A stretch of 64,000 nt of DNA from an uncultured Hungatella sp. (GCA_910585645.1 CAJUFP010000008.1:1-64000); one strand, 5' to 3'. Counted from the first letter of the stretch, positions 16,980-25,497 are shown. Translations and numbers: made by a program. Notes: generated from the sequence alone by a model not told the origin.

Positions 16980-16993
16980 TGAAAGCGCTTACA
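16980..16993. promoter_or_regulatory. LacI-family/cre-like operator, upstream site
   Basis: TGAAAGCGCTTACA, 66 bases centre to centre from the site at 16914-16927 and just upstream of the -35 box. The spacing is close to six helical turns, so looping by one tetrameric repressor is conceivable. Confidence 0.7.
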
Positions 16994-17025
16994 TTTTTCT
17001 TTTGAAAATTTTTTTCATTCTGCTC

Positions 17026-17054
17026 TTGACTTTTTCCCACTTCGGTGCTATAGT
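17026..17054 (+). promoter_or_regulatory. Promoter for the cold-shock gene
   Basis: TTGACT at 17026-17031, 17-base spacer, extended -10 TGCTATAGT with its hexamer at 17049-17054. It diverges from the uxaB promoter. The transcript start is expected near 17061. Confidence 0.78.
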
Positions 17055-17082
17055 TAGGATGTATTTCGAATGAGCTCTTGAT

Positions 17083-17140
17083 TCACATATTTTTGTAAGT
17101 CATTTGTCATCAAATGATTTACAAAAATATGTGATTTTTT
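17083..17140 (+). terminator. Leader terminator/attenuator upstream of csp
   Basis: Two 24-base arms (17083-17106 and 17111-17134) pair along their whole length with one G-T wobble around a TCAT loop, followed by six T (17135-17140). It lies between the csp promoter and the csp ribosome binding site, so it is inside the 5' leader. Confidence 0.85.
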
Positions 17141-17178
17141 GTTTATTTAAAATGCAATAATATAAAGGAGGTACCATC

Positions 17179-17385
17179 ATGAATAAAGGTACAGTTAAGT
17201 GGTTCAATGCAACAAAAGGTTATGGCTTCATTACAAACGACGAAACTGGGGAAGAAGTATTCGTTCATTTTTCCGGTATCGTTGCAGACGGCTACAAGAC
17301 TCTCGAAGATGGTCAGAAAGTGACCTTTGACATGGCAGAGGGTAACCGGGGAATGCAGGCAGTGAATGTCTGTGTCGTAAAGTAA
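17179..17385 (+). CDS. csp: Cold-shock protein
   Basis: 68 residues, one cold-shock domain. RNP1 is KGYGFI (residues 13-18) and RNP2 is VFVHF (27-31). The family binds single-stranded RNA and DNA and acts as an RNA chaperone or antiterminator. AAGGAGG at 17165-17171 precedes the ATG. The leader of about 118 bases contains a strong intrinsic terminator, so expression probably needs antitermination or readthrough; a Csp that melts RNA hairpins could control its own leader, which is inference. Confidence 0.95.
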   Translation: MNKGTVKWFNATKGYGFITNDETGEEVFVHFSGIVADGYKTLEDGQKVTFDMAEGNRGMQAVNVCVVK

Positions 17386-17451
17386 TTCAGCTTCAGGCAT
17401 CACACGTTTCAAAGGCAATTCAGTTTCAGGAACTCGATTATATGGTAATGT

Positions 17452-17493
17452 AAAAAAGGCGGATATTTCCCGAAAGGGAGATCCGCCTTTTTT
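17452..17493. terminator. Terminator after csp
   Basis: AAAAAAGGCGGAT (17452-17464) pairs with ATCCGCCTTTTTT (17481-17493), with an inner TTTCCC/GGGA stem and a GAAA loop. It is symmetrical enough to work in both directions. Confidence 0.88.
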
Positions 17494-17575
17494 ATGCGCA
17501 GGTTTGGCGGCAGGAATGGACAAGCGCATTCCCCTGCCGGGTTTTGAACAGACCTGCGCATCGGATTTTGAACGC

Positions 17576-17611
17576 AAAAATCCCGGAAACCTGCAACAGG
17601 ATTCCGGGATT
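17576..17611 (-). terminator. Terminator after rplL
   Basis: AATCCCGGAA and TTCCGGGATT pair around a 13-base loop and are followed on the minus strand by a T run, 20 bases beyond the rplL stop. Confidence 0.8.
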
Positions 17612-17629
17612 GAAAAAATCGGTACAGGA

Positions 17630-18004
17630 TTACTTCAAAGTAACCTTTGCGCCCTCTGCCTCCAGCTTGGTCTTCAGCTCTTCTGCCTCTTCCTTGGAAA
17701 CGCCGGTCTTTACTGCCTTTGGCGCGCTGTCTACTACTTCTTTTGCTTCCTTTAAGCCAAGGCCTGTAGCCTCGCGTACCACCTTGATCACCTTAACCTT
17801 GTTAGGACCAACCTCTGTCAGCTCTACGTCGAACTCGGTCTTCTCTTCCTCTACAGGGCCTGCCGCGCCTGCTGCCGCAACCACTACGCCTGCTGCCGCG
17901 GATACGCCGAACTCTTCCTCACATGCTTTTACTAAGTCGTTCAGCTCTAATACAGATAACTCTTTGATCGCTTCGATAAACTCTGCAGTTGTCAACTTTG
18001 CCAT
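17630..18004 (-). CDS. rplL: 50S ribosomal protein L7/L12
   Basis: 124 residues. It forms the ribosomal stalk that recruits translation GTPases. An N-terminal dimerisation helix, an Ala/Gly-rich hinge (AAAGVVVAAAGAAGP) and the conserved C-terminal domain (KVIKVVREATGLGLKEAKEVVD) are all present. It is the last gene of the rplJ-rplL unit; a terminator follows and rpoB is absent downstream. Confidence 0.97.
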   Translation of the reverse strand: MAKLTTAEFIEAIKELSVLELNDLVKACEEEFGVSAAAGVVVAAAGAAGPVEEEKTEFDVELTEVGPNKVKVIKVVREATGLGLKEAKEVVDSAPKAVKTGVSKEEAEELKTKLEAEGAKVTLK

Positions 18005-18107
18005 GATAATATACCTCCGTGTATGATTTTATTCTTTCTTGGTTTTTAGGATAATTCGACTCCATCCAGCCGTCAAACAGCCGGCCATAGGGTCCTCTTT
18101 AAGAGGA

Positions 18108-18599
18108 TCAGGCTTCTGCCTTTGCCTCTGCGATCTGATTCAGAACGCGGGCCAGGTTGGTGATCGGAGACTGAATGCTTCCAAGGAGCTTTCCGAGAAG
18201 TTCCTCTCTGGACGGGATGGTGGCAATCACCTGCATCCCCTTGGCATCGTAATAGGTATCTTCCACGATACCGCCTTTGATCTCCAGCTTTGGTGCTGTC
18301 TTCGCGAAGTTCGCGATGATCCTTGCCGGCGCCGTAGCGTCTGTCTTGGATACAGCTAAAGCTGTAGGCCCTTCCAGGTTCGGCTCCAGAGCCTCAAAGG
18401 GCGTTCCCTTAGCGGCAAACCGGATCATGGTGTTCTTGTACACTTTGTAAGTGATCCCGGCTTCCCTCAGCTGCTTACGCAGAACCGTGTCCTGCTCAAC
18501 AGTCAGACCGCGGTAATCAACCACCACAGCGGTCTGCGCGCCGTCTAAAAGATCGGAAATCTCAGCAATAACAGGCTGCTTTAATTCAACTTTTGCCAT
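18108..18599 (-). CDS. rplJ: 50S ribosomal protein L10
   Basis: 163 residues from ATG 18599 (MAKVELKQPVIAEI), with AAGGAGG ten bases upstream; the upstream open frame belongs to the leader. L10 anchors L7/L12 dimers to the ribosome through its C-terminal helix. It is preceded by a long structured leader with the L10-binding pattern and a leader terminator, so it is autoregulated by the L10-L12 complex, as known for this family. Confidence 0.96.
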   Translation of the reverse strand: MAKVELKQPVIAEISDLLDGAQTAVVVDYRGLTVEQDTVLRKQLREAGITYKVYKNTMIRFAAKGTPFEALEPNLEGPTALAVSKTDATAPARIIANFAKTAPKLEIKGGIVEDTYYDAKGMQVIATIPSREELLGKLLGSIQSPITNLARVLNQIAEAKAEA

Positions 18600-18832
18600 G
18601 AATGTTCTACCTCCTTCTTTTATTCCTTGTATTGAGGTCCGAATAAATGCAATATAAAAAGCCTCTCTGCCATAGACATAAGAGGCCTTAAGATCACAGA
18701 TGTGAATCTTGTACATATCCCTCGGCAGGCGGCTGCCCTTTATGTCCTCGCGGACACCTGCTGTCTTCGGCAATCAATACTGGGTATGCAACCGGCCTTA
18801 ACGGCCTGATGCATGGAAGCACCCTTAGGTGC
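18600..18832 (-). promoter_or_regulatory. L10 (rplJL) autoregulatory leader
   Basis: The minus-strand leader holds the L10-leader core: CGAAGACAGCAGGTG (within 18755-18770), a GTCC-GCGA-GGAC hairpin and GCCGCCTGCCGAG (18721-18733), which close a kink-turn-type element. Near its end GCCTCT (18681-18686) pairs with AGAGGC (18661-18666) before TTTTTATATT, an attenuator terminator upstream of rplJ. A promoter-proximal hairpin GGAAGCACC/GGTGCTTCC lies at 18815-18838. Confidence 0.85.
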
Positions 18833-18838
18833 TTCCAT

Positions 18839-18868
18839 AATATAACATAGATCTATAGGGATTGTCAA
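18839..18868 (-). promoter_or_regulatory. Promoter for rplJ-rplL
   Basis: Consensus TTGACA at 18863-18868, an 18-base spacer and TATATT at 18839-18844 on the minus strand, between rplA and the L10 leader. Confidence 0.8.
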
Positions 18869-18892
18869 CAAAAAAGTAAAACCTTTCCCTCA

Positions 18893-19588
18893 TCAGCCCA
18901 TAAGCTTGGCTACGTTTAATTTTACGCCTGGGCCCATGGTGGAACTTAAAGCAACGCTCTTAAGGTATACGCCTTTTAAGGTGCTTGGTTTTGCCTTGAT
19001 GATGGCATCCATAAGCGTCTGGAAGTTGTCCGCCAACTGCTCTTCTGTGAAAGAAGCTTTTCCTACTGGCACGTGGATAATGTTGGTTCTGTCAAGTCTG
19101 TACTCAATCTTACCTGCTTTGATCTCGTTGATCGCTTTGGTCACATCCATGGTTACGGTTCCGGCTTTCGGGTTCGGCATCAGGCCTTTGGGACCCAGCA
19201 CGCGGCCTAAACGGCCTACAACGCCCATCATGTCCGGTGTTGCCACTACAACGTCGAAATCCAGCCATCCCTCGTTCTGGATCTTGGGGATCAGTTCCTC
19301 GGCTCCTACGTAGTCAGCTCCGGCTGCCTCCGCCTCGTCGGCCTTGGCGCCTTTGGCGAATACCAGGATCCTTACGGTCTTGCCGGTTCCGTGAGGCAGA
19401 ACTACCGCTCCACGGATCTGCTGGTCCGCGTGACGCCCATCACAACCGGTTCTGATATGGACTTCAACGGTTTCATCAAATTTTGCGGCTGCAGCTTTCT
19501 TTACCAGCGCGATAGCGTCTGCTGCGTCATAAAGAGTAGCGCGGTCTACTAATTTGGCCGCCTCTACATATCTCTTTCCTCTTTTCAT
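18893..19588 (-). CDS. rplA: 50S ribosomal protein L1
   Basis: 231 residues from the second of two close ATGs (19588), because AGGAGG is eight bases upstream of it but only two bases from the first (19594). L1 forms the mobile stalk that moves E-site tRNA and often represses its own operon. The signature VVATPDMMGVVGRLGRVLGP and GLMPNPKAGT is clear. It follows rplK by about 60 bases. Confidence 0.96.
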   Translation of the reverse strand: MKRGKRYVEAAKLVDRATLYDAADAIALVKKAAAAKFDETVEVHIRTGCDGRHADQQIRGAVVLPHGTGKTVRILVFAKGAKADEAEAAGADYVGAEELIPKIQNEGWLDFDVVVATPDMMGVVGRLGRVLGPKGLMPNPKAGTVTMDVTKAINEIKAGKIEYRLDRTNIIHVPVGKASFTEEQLADNFQTLMDAIIKAKPSTLKGVYLKSVALSSTMGPGVKLNVAKLMG

Positions 19589-19649
19589 TTTCATAACCTC
19601 CTAGTGGTATTGTCGGGGATTGCCCTCCCACGGTCTGGGTGTGTCCGGT

Positions 19650-20075
19650 TTACTCTTCAACGGTGATTCCCATGCTTCTTGCCGTACCTGCGATCATGCT
19701 CATGGCAGCCTCAAGGCTTGCCGCGTTGAGATCAGGCATCTTAAGCTCCGCGATCTTCTGAAGCTCCGCTTTGGGAATGGTAGCTACCTTTGCCTTGTTA
19801 GGAGTGGCAGAACCGGATTTGATCTTGCAGGCTTTCTTAAGCAGCACTGCCGCCGGCGGAGTCTTGGTGATGAAGCTGAAGCTTCTGTCCGCGTACACGG
19901 TGATCACTACAGGGATGATCATATCGCCCTGGTCAGCAGTCCTTGCGTTGAACTCCTTGGTGAACTGTACGATGTTAACGCCGTGCTGTCCAAGAGCCGG
20001 ACCTACTGGCGGAGCCGGTGTAGCCTTTCCTGCCGGAATCTGCAATTTAATATAACCTGTTACTTTCTTTGCCAT
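19650..20075 (-). CDS. rplK: 50S ribosomal protein L11
   Basis: 141 residues from ATG 20075 (MAKKVTGYIKLQIPAGKA) behind AGGAGG. L11 binds the GTPase centre of 23S rRNA and carries the proline-rich PAPPVGPALGQHGVNI hinge, which is intact. It lies downstream of nusG in the usual secE-nusG-rplK-rplA order. Confidence 0.97.
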   Translation of the reverse strand: MAKKVTGYIKLQIPAGKATPAPPVGPALGQHGVNIVQFTKEFNARTADQGDMIIPVVITVYADRSFSFITKTPPAAVLLKKACKIKSGSATPNKAKVATIPKAELQKIAELKMPDLNAASLEAAMSMIAGTARSMGITVEE

Positions 20076-20139
20076 AATTAGGCACCTCCTAAATAATGTG
20101 GTATTGTCGGGGGATGTCCCTCCCACTTGCTGCTTTCAG

Positions 20140-20658
20140 TTACATCTTTTTCACTTCTTTAAAGCCAAGTTCTACCGGCGTCTCACGTCCAACGAACATC
20201 TCAACGCTGATGGTCACGGTCTTCTTCGTCTCATTGATGGACTTGATGGCGCCAACGGTATCTTTCCACGCCCCGGCAGTTACCACTACCATGTCGCCCA
20301 CCTCAAAGTCTACCACCACCTCGGGGATCTTGAAGTTAAGGCTGGCCATCTCCTCCACAGACAGGGGAACGGGCTTGGAGCCGGGGCCGACGAACCCTGT
20401 AACGCCGCGGGTGTTGCGCACCACGTACCAGGTGTCGTCGTTCATGACCATGTTGATGAGCACATAGCCGGGAAACAGCTTTTTGTCCGCCGCTTTCTCC
20501 ACTCCGTTCTTTATCTCCACCACTGCCTGCATGGGGACCGCCACCTCCAGGATCTGATCCTGCAGATTCCGGTTCTCAATGGTCTTCTCGATATCGACCT
20601 TTACCTTGTTTTCATAGCCTGAATAGGTATGGACCACATACCAGTTTGCCTCTGCCAT
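20140..20658 (-). CDS. nusG: Transcription termination/antitermination factor NusG
   Basis: 172 residues: an N-terminal NGN domain (WYVVHTYSGYENKVK) that binds RNA polymerase and a C-terminal KOW domain (FEVGDMVVVTAGAWKDTVGAIKSI region) that contacts Rho or ribosomal S10. It is 16 bases from secE. Length is normal for Firmicutes. Confidence 0.97.
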   Translation of the reverse strand: MAEANWYVVHTYSGYENKVKVDIEKTIENRNLQDQILEVAVPMQAVVEIKNGVEKAADKKLFPGYVLINMVMNDDTWYVVRNTRGVTGFVGPGSKPVPLSVEEMASLNFKIPEVVVDFEVGDMVVVTAGAWKDTVGAIKSINETKKTVTISVEMFVGRETPVELGFKEVKKM

Positions 20659-20674
20659 ACGTTCACCTTTGCCC

Positions 20675-20875
20675 TTATAAAATAAAACTAAGACCGAACT
20701 TTATGATCAAATCCAGAAGTGCGATGATCAAGCCAAGGGCCACGGAACAGGCGACCACCACGGCGGTCTCTCTGCCCACAGTCTCCCTGGTAGGCCAGAT
20801 AACTTTGCCAAACTCGACTTTTAAACCTTTGAAAAAGCTTTTTTTCTCTTTCTCTTTGCTTGCTGTTTCTGCCAT
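20675..20875 (-). CDS. secE: Preprotein translocase subunit SecE
   Basis: 66 residues with a charged cytoplasmic N-terminus (KEKEKKSFFKGLKVEFGKV) containing the conserved WPTRE motif and one C-terminal membrane segment. It clamps SecY in the translocon. It sits between rpmG and nusG in the standard order. Confidence 0.95.
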   Translation of the reverse strand: MAETASKEKEKKSFFKGLKVEFGKVIWPTRETVGRETAVVVACSVALGLIIALLDLIIKFGLSFIL

Positions 20876-20901
20876 ATCTTCACATCCTTTACTAAGCCTG
20901 A

Positions 20902-21051
20902 TTACTTGGTTTCTTTGTGCAAAGTGTGTGTTTTGCAGAATCTGCAGTACTTTTTCGTCTCCATTCTGTCAGGATGGGTCTTCTTATCCTTCGTCATGTT
21001 ATAATTACGTTGTTTGCATTCCGTACATGCCAGTGTAATCCTTGTGCGCAC
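20902..21051 (-). CDS. rpmG: 50S ribosomal protein L33, zinc-binding type
   Basis: 49 residues from GTG 21051 (reading VRTRITLACTECKQRNY), with GGAGG about eight bases upstream; the frame is open for 45 codons further without family similarity. The CTEC and CRFC pairs identify the zinc-binding form. It leads the rpmG-secE-nusG-rplK-rplA unit and has a promoter at 21158-21186. No tRNA-Trp gene lies next to it. Confidence 0.95.
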   Translation of the reverse strand: MRTRITLACTECKQRNYNMTKDKKTHPDRMETKKYCRFCKTHTLHKETK

Positions 21052-21157
21052 GACTTCCACCTCCACTTTCAAATTCGTTGTTTTCGCGGTCTTTCTTTTT
21101 GGACAAGAATAAATTTGAGCATAAAAAAAAGACCTCTTATCTTCCATTCGCTCTGTC

Positions 21158-21186
21158 ACTATATCATAGATGGAGGGAAACGTCAA
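21158..21186 (-). promoter_or_regulatory. Promoter for rpmG-secE-nusG
   Basis: Minus strand: TTGACG at 21181-21186, a 17-base spacer and TATAGT at 21158-21163. The leader of about 100 bases contains GGTCTTTTTTTT and, later, AAAGAAAGACC, which can pair. Confidence 0.75.
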
Positions 21187-21214
21187 TGATTTTTTTCGAA
21201 TTAGCTGTTATGTG

Positions 21215-21943
21215 TCAGCTGTTATGACCTATACATAAAGTCAGACCATAGACTTTTTTCACTCCCATAGCCTTTAACGCCTGAGCGCAGGCTTCCAGGG
21301 TGCTTCCGGTGGTGTAGATGTCGTCTACCAGAAGGACCGTCCTTACTTCCGGAGGAAGGTTCCCGGGGACGAAAGCCTGGCGAAGGTTTTTTAGGCGCTC
21401 CTGCTGGTTCAGCTGCTTCTGCGGAAGCGTTTTTTTGGCTCTCCTTAAGGCTTTGGGGAACACGGGAATCTCCAGCTGTGTTCCTATGCGCCGCGCCAGA
21501 AGTTCCGCCTGGTTAAAGCCCCTGGCGCGCATACGGGTAGGGTGAATCGGAACCGGGACAATGGCGTCCGGGGACAGGCGCCGGATGGTTTTGGCAAACC
21601 TCCGGCACGCGGCCTGGCTGTAAAAATCCAGGTACTCTCTCCTGCCCTTATATTTTATGGCTGACATGGAACGGCTTGCCGCGGAATTGTAATTGAGGAG
21701 AGCAAAATTCTGCTCAAAGGTTTTTGGGGTCCTGGCACAGTCGCGGCAATACTCCATCTGCCTGCTCTCCACCTCTTTTCCGCATTTTTTGCAGACAGGC
21801 TGTCTCACCGGGGAAAGTTCTCCCACGCAGCCGGGGCAGATCAGTTCCCCGAAAGGCTGCGCAATATCCCCGCACACCGGGCAGCGGCGGGGGAAGAACA
21901 GGTTTATAATATATTCTTTTATGTTTTCCACTGTAAACTCCAT
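21215..21943 (-). CDS. comF: ComF family phosphoribosyltransferase-like protein
   Basis: 242 residues. An N-terminal zinc-ribbon-like region with CPVC, CPGC, CKKC and CRDC pairs precedes a PRTase domain with the PRPP loop VLLVDDIYTTGST. ComF family members are needed for DNA uptake or processing in naturally transformable bacteria, but their reaction is not established. It lies downstream of recD2 after 138 bases and on the same strand, a DNA-metabolism pairing that may be meaningful. Confidence 0.9.
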   Translation of the reverse strand: MEFTVENIKEYIINLFFPRRCPVCGDIAQPFGELICPGCVGELSPVRQPVCKKCGKEVESRQMEYCRDCARTPKTFEQNFALLNYNSAASRSMSAIKYKGRREYLDFYSQAACRRFAKTIRRLSPDAIVPVPIHPTRMRARGFNQAELLARRIGTQLEIPVFPKALRRAKKTLPQKQLNQQERLKNLRQAFVPGNLPPEVRTVLLVDDIYTTGSTLEACAQALKAMGVKKVYGLTLCIGHNS

Positions 21944-22081
21944 ATCTTGTTTCTGTCAAAACATCTGGCAGGCCGGATTCGGCGCAGCCGCCGTGCTGCT
22001 CTTAACGTTACTGTCCACTCCTGTCAGGCGCCACGCCGCTTGGCATGGGGGATGGGCGTAATGGCAGCGAACAGTTACCTC

Positions 22082-24316
22082 TTAACAGATCTCCCGGATC
22101 CTCTCATACAGCCCGCAGTACCGTCTCTGCTCCACCGTGTTATCTGCCATGGACCGAAACATCTCCGGCAGGCCAACCAGACACACGCAGGCTCTGGCCC
22201 TGGTCACCGCCGTGTAAAGGAGATTTTTCGTCATCAGCATCCTGGGGCCGCTGTGGACAGGTATGATCACCGCCGGATACTCGCTCCCCTGGGATTTGTG
22301 GATGGTGATGGCGTAGGCCAGCTCCAGCTCTTCCAGCTGCTTTAAACTGTACTCCACCATTTTCCCCTCATCAAATTCCACGGTCAGAGTCTCCGCAAAC
22401 AGATTGATCTCACGGATGACGCCCATGTCCCCGTTAAACACCCCCATACCTGTCTCCAGGGGCATTCCGTACTTTGTGCGGGTCTCCCATGGGATCTGGT
22501 AGTTGTTCTTGATCTGCATCACCTTGTCCCCCAGGCGGAAAATATTCCCGCCGGTTTCCTTCTCCGGTTTTTCCTTGTCCGGAGGATTCAGAAACGACTG
22601 CAGCACCGAGTTTAACCGCTCCACCCCTAAGGCGCCCTTGCGCATGGGGGTCATGATCTGGATATCCAGAGGTTTCGCGTTAACATAGCCGGGAAGCTTG
22701 CGGGTCATAAGGGTCAGCATGGCCTTTATGATGGAATCAGGATCGTCCTGCTTTATGAACAGGAAATCCCGGCTGCGCTTTGCCAGGTTCACCGGTTCCC
22801 CGGCATGGATCCGGTGAGCGTTGACGATGATATCACTCTGGGCGGCCTGGCGGAAAATACGGGTCAGTTCCACCACGTTAAACGCGCCGGAGCGGATCAT
22901 ATCCTTTAATACATTGCCCGGCCCCACAGAGGGAAGCTGGTTCACATCTCCCACCAGGATCAGCCTTGTACCCACAGTAACTGCCTTTAACAGAGACTGC
23001 ATCAGGTGAATGTCCACCATGGACATCTCGTCTATGATAATGATATCTCCCTCAAGAGGATTCTCTTCATTCCGCTGAAACCGGGTGCTGACGATCCCGC
23101 CCTCAGCAGGGACTCCGCTTAACTCCAGCAGCCGGTGAATGGTCTTTGCCTCATATCCCGTGGCCTCGGTCATACGCTTTGCCGCCCGGCCTGTGGGAGC
23201 CGCCAAAAGGATCTCCATGCCCTCGGCCTCAAAATAGCGGATAATGGTATTGATGGTAGTGGTCTTTCCTGTACCCGGTCCTCCTGTTATAATAAGAAGC
23301 CCGCTGTTGACCGCCTCGGCCACCGCCTGAACCTGCAGAGGATCCAGCTCCATCTTTTCCTTCTCCTGGATCCGCAAAAGCCGCTCCTGTATGTTCTCGC
23401 CGGATTCATGGCCTTTGATGTTCAAGTCGTGGAGCATCCGGGCCACATTCAGCTCCATATAATAATACACAGCCGCGTATACATGGAGCTCCTCATCCTG
23501 GTCAGGATCCGAGGCTTTCCTTTTTATCACCAGGCGCTTCTCCATCTGCATATCCATGAGATACGGTTCTATCCGATCCGGATCTACTTTTAAAAGCTCT
23601 GCCGCCTGGCCGAACAGATCTTTTTTGGGCAGGTACGTATGGCCCTGGGCAGCTGCCTGAAACAGGGTGTAGAGGATCCCCGCTTTAATACGGTAGTCCG
23701 AGTCAGCCACGATCCCCACTTTGCGGGCGATATCGTCGGCCATCTTAAATCCCACCCCCGCTATGTCGTCGGCCAGACGGTAGGGGTTCTCCTTGATGAT
23801 CCCGTACATCCTGTCGCCGTACTCTTTATAGATCTTGGCCGACAGGTTCATGGAAACACCGTACTGCTGGAGAAACATCATGGCCTGGCGCATCCCCTTT
23901 TTGGCTTCCATCTGGCTGGCTATGGACATAGCCAGCTTCTCGCTGACCCCTTTTATCTCCGCTAAACGCTCCGGCTCCTCTTCTATGATCCGAAAGGTAT
24001 CTGCCTTAAACCGGCGGACGATCCTGGCTGCCAGGGCCGCCTTCACGCCCTTAATGGCCCCGGAGCCCAGATACCGCTCCATGGCCTGGCTGTCCTCCGG
24101 GGTTTTTATGGTGTAAGTCTCCACCTGCAGCTGTTCCCCGTAGACCGGATGTTCGGTCATAGTACCCACAGCCTCGATCATCTCGCCTTCGCCTATGTAC
24201 GGAAATGTGCCCACAAGCACATATTCCTCCCCGCCTGCGGACACATCCAGCACACTGTAGCCATTATCCTCGTTGCGATATTTTATTTTCTCCACAAATC
24301 CAGTTACTGCTGCCAT
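22082..24316 (-). CDS. recD2: ATP-dependent RecD2-like DNA helicase
   Basis: 744 residues. A superfamily 1B 5'-3' helicase found in bacteria without RecBC; roles in repair and fork maintenance are known in Bacillus and Deinococcus. An N-terminal OB-like domain and tandem helix-hairpin-helix segments (around residues 85-210) precede motor motifs GGPGTGKTTTI (Walker A), IIIDEMSMVD (Walker B), GDVNQLPSVGPG (motif III) and AITIHKSQGSEY with YTAVTRA (motifs V and VI). Its ATG is 11 bases after the mreB stop, so the two are probably cotranscribed. The ribosome binding site is weak. Confidence 0.95.
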   Translation of the reverse strand: MAAVTGFVEKIKYRNEDNGYSVLDVSAGGEEYVLVGTFPYIGEGEMIEAVGTMTEHPVYGEQLQVETYTIKTPEDSQAMERYLGSGAIKGVKAALAARIVRRFKADTFRIIEEEPERLAEIKGVSEKLAMSIASQMEAKKGMRQAMMFLQQYGVSMNLSAKIYKEYGDRMYGIIKENPYRLADDIAGVGFKMADDIARKVGIVADSDYRIKAGILYTLFQAAAQGHTYLPKKDLFGQAAELLKVDPDRIEPYLMDMQMEKRLVIKRKASDPDQDEELHVYAAVYYYMELNVARMLHDLNIKGHESGENIQERLLRIQEKEKMELDPLQVQAVAEAVNSGLLIITGGPGTGKTTTINTIIRYFEAEGMEILLAAPTGRAAKRMTEATGYEAKTIHRLLELSGVPAEGGIVSTRFQRNEENPLEGDIIIIDEMSMVDIHLMQSLLKAVTVGTRLILVGDVNQLPSVGPGNVLKDMIRSGAFNVVELTRIFRQAAQSDIIVNAHRIHAGEPVNLAKRSRDFLFIKQDDPDSIIKAMLTLMTRKLPGYVNAKPLDIQIMTPMRKGALGVERLNSVLQSFLNPPDKEKPEKETGGNIFRLGDKVMQIKNNYQIPWETRTKYGMPLETGMGVFNGDMGVIREINLFAETLTVEFDEGKMVEYSLKQLEELELAYAITIHKSQGSEYPAVIIPVHSGPRMLMTKNLLYTAVTRARACVCLVGLPEMFRSMADNTVEQRRYCGLYERIREIC

Positions 24317-24327
24317 GGTTCTACGCT

Positions 24328-25332
24328 CTAAAAGTCTCTCTTTGGATCTCCGCCGTGGGAGAACTCAATGAATTTTCCGGTTCCGATGGCAACGGCTGTC
24401 AGAGGCTCCTCCGCGATCATGGTGCCGATGCCTGTCCTCTCTTCGATAAGGGCGTCCAGGCCGCTTAGCAGCGATCCCCCTCCTGTCAGCACGATCCCCC
24501 GGTCAAAAATGTCCGCTGCCAGCTCCGGCGGAGTCCTCTCTAAGACATTGTGTACCGCGTCCACGATCTGCATGGCAGGCTCCCGCAGCGCCTCCAAAGT
24601 CTCGTCAGAAGTGACCACAATGGTCTTTGGAAGTCCGGTGACCAGATTTCTTCCTCTCACCTCCATAGTGAGAACCTCAGGCCGCTTGTAGGCCGCGCCG
24701 ATATTGATCTTGATCTCCTCTGCCGTCCGCTCGCCGATGAGAAGATTGTGTTTCTTCCTCATATACCGGACCAGGGCCTCGTCAAAATCGTCCCCCGCCA
24801 CTTTTATGGATGTGCTCACCACAGGGCCGCCCAGGGAGATGACGGCAATGTCCGCAGTCCCCCCACCGATATCCACAATCATGTTGCCGCACGCCTTGGA
24901 GATGTCGATCCCCGCCCCGATGGCCGCTGCCACCGGCTCCTCTATGATGGAAACGTCCCTGGCTCCGGCCTGGTAGGTGGCGTCCTCCACAGCCTTGCGT
25001 TCCACCTCCGTGGCTCCGCTTGGTATGCATACCGCGATCCTGGGCTTTCTAAGGGCTTTTCTGCCAACGGCTTTTGTTATAAAATATTTTAACATCTTCT
25101 CTGTTACGGTGTAATCAGAGATCACCCCCTGCCTCAAGGGTCTGATCGCCACGATATTGCCCGGGGTCCTTCCTATCATAAGGCGGGCTTCCTCTCCAAA
25201 GGTGATGATCTTGCTGCTGTCCCTGTCAATGGCCACCACGGAAGGCTCCTTCAGCACCACGCCTTTTCCTTTAATATATACAAGAATACTGGCTGTCCCC
25301 AAATCGATCCCAATGTCATTTGACATCAACAT
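24328..25332 (-). CDS. mreB: Rod-shape-determining actin-like protein MreB/Mbl
   Basis: 334 residues from ATG 25332 (MLMSNDIGIDLGTASILVY) with AGGAGG eleven bases upstream; the open frame before it lacks similarity. An actin-fold ATPase that forms membrane-bound filaments guiding cell-wall synthesis. Phosphate-1 motif DLGTAS, phosphate-2 DIGGGTADIAV and adenosine motif LTGGGSLLSGL are present. There is no mreC/mreD nearby, so this may be an Mbl-like additional copy. Followed closely by recD2. Confidence 0.93.
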   Translation of the reverse strand: MLMSNDIGIDLGTASILVYIKGKGVVLKEPSVVAIDRDSSKIITFGEEARLMIGRTPGNIVAIRPLRQGVISDYTVTEKMLKYFITKAVGRKALRKPRIAVCIPSGATEVERKAVEDATYQAGARDVSIIEEPVAAAIGAGIDISKACGNMIVDIGGGTADIAVISLGGPVVSTSIKVAGDDFDEALVRYMRKKHNLLIGERTAEEIKINIGAAYKRPEVLTMEVRGRNLVTGLPKTIVVTSDETLEALREPAMQIVDAVHNVLERTPPELAADIFDRGIVLTGGGSLLSGLDALIEERTGIGTMIAEEPLTAVAIGTGKFIEFSHGGDPKRDF

Positions 25333-25468
25333 ACTGTCTGCTTCCTCCTGTCTTACCGGATTTATAAATCCCCTGCGGGCTTGTCCCGGGGTCTTTTTTC
25401 TATGGATAAGCCCCCTTTTTCCTGTCCAAAGGGCGCTTTTATGCATATGATTCCACTTTGTCGGTTTT

Positions 25469-25497
25469 ATTATATACAATATCCCATGGTTTTTAAA
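25469..25497 (-). promoter_or_regulatory. Probable promoter for mreB-recD2
   Basis: Minus strand: TTTAAA at 25492-25497, 17-base spacer, TATAAT at 25469-25474. The leader to the mreB start is about 130 bases. Confidence 0.6.

Noticed and set aside
17143..17577. A minus-strand frame across csp
   Set aside because: It runs through the csp promoter leader, coding region and terminator and has no similarity to any protein I know.
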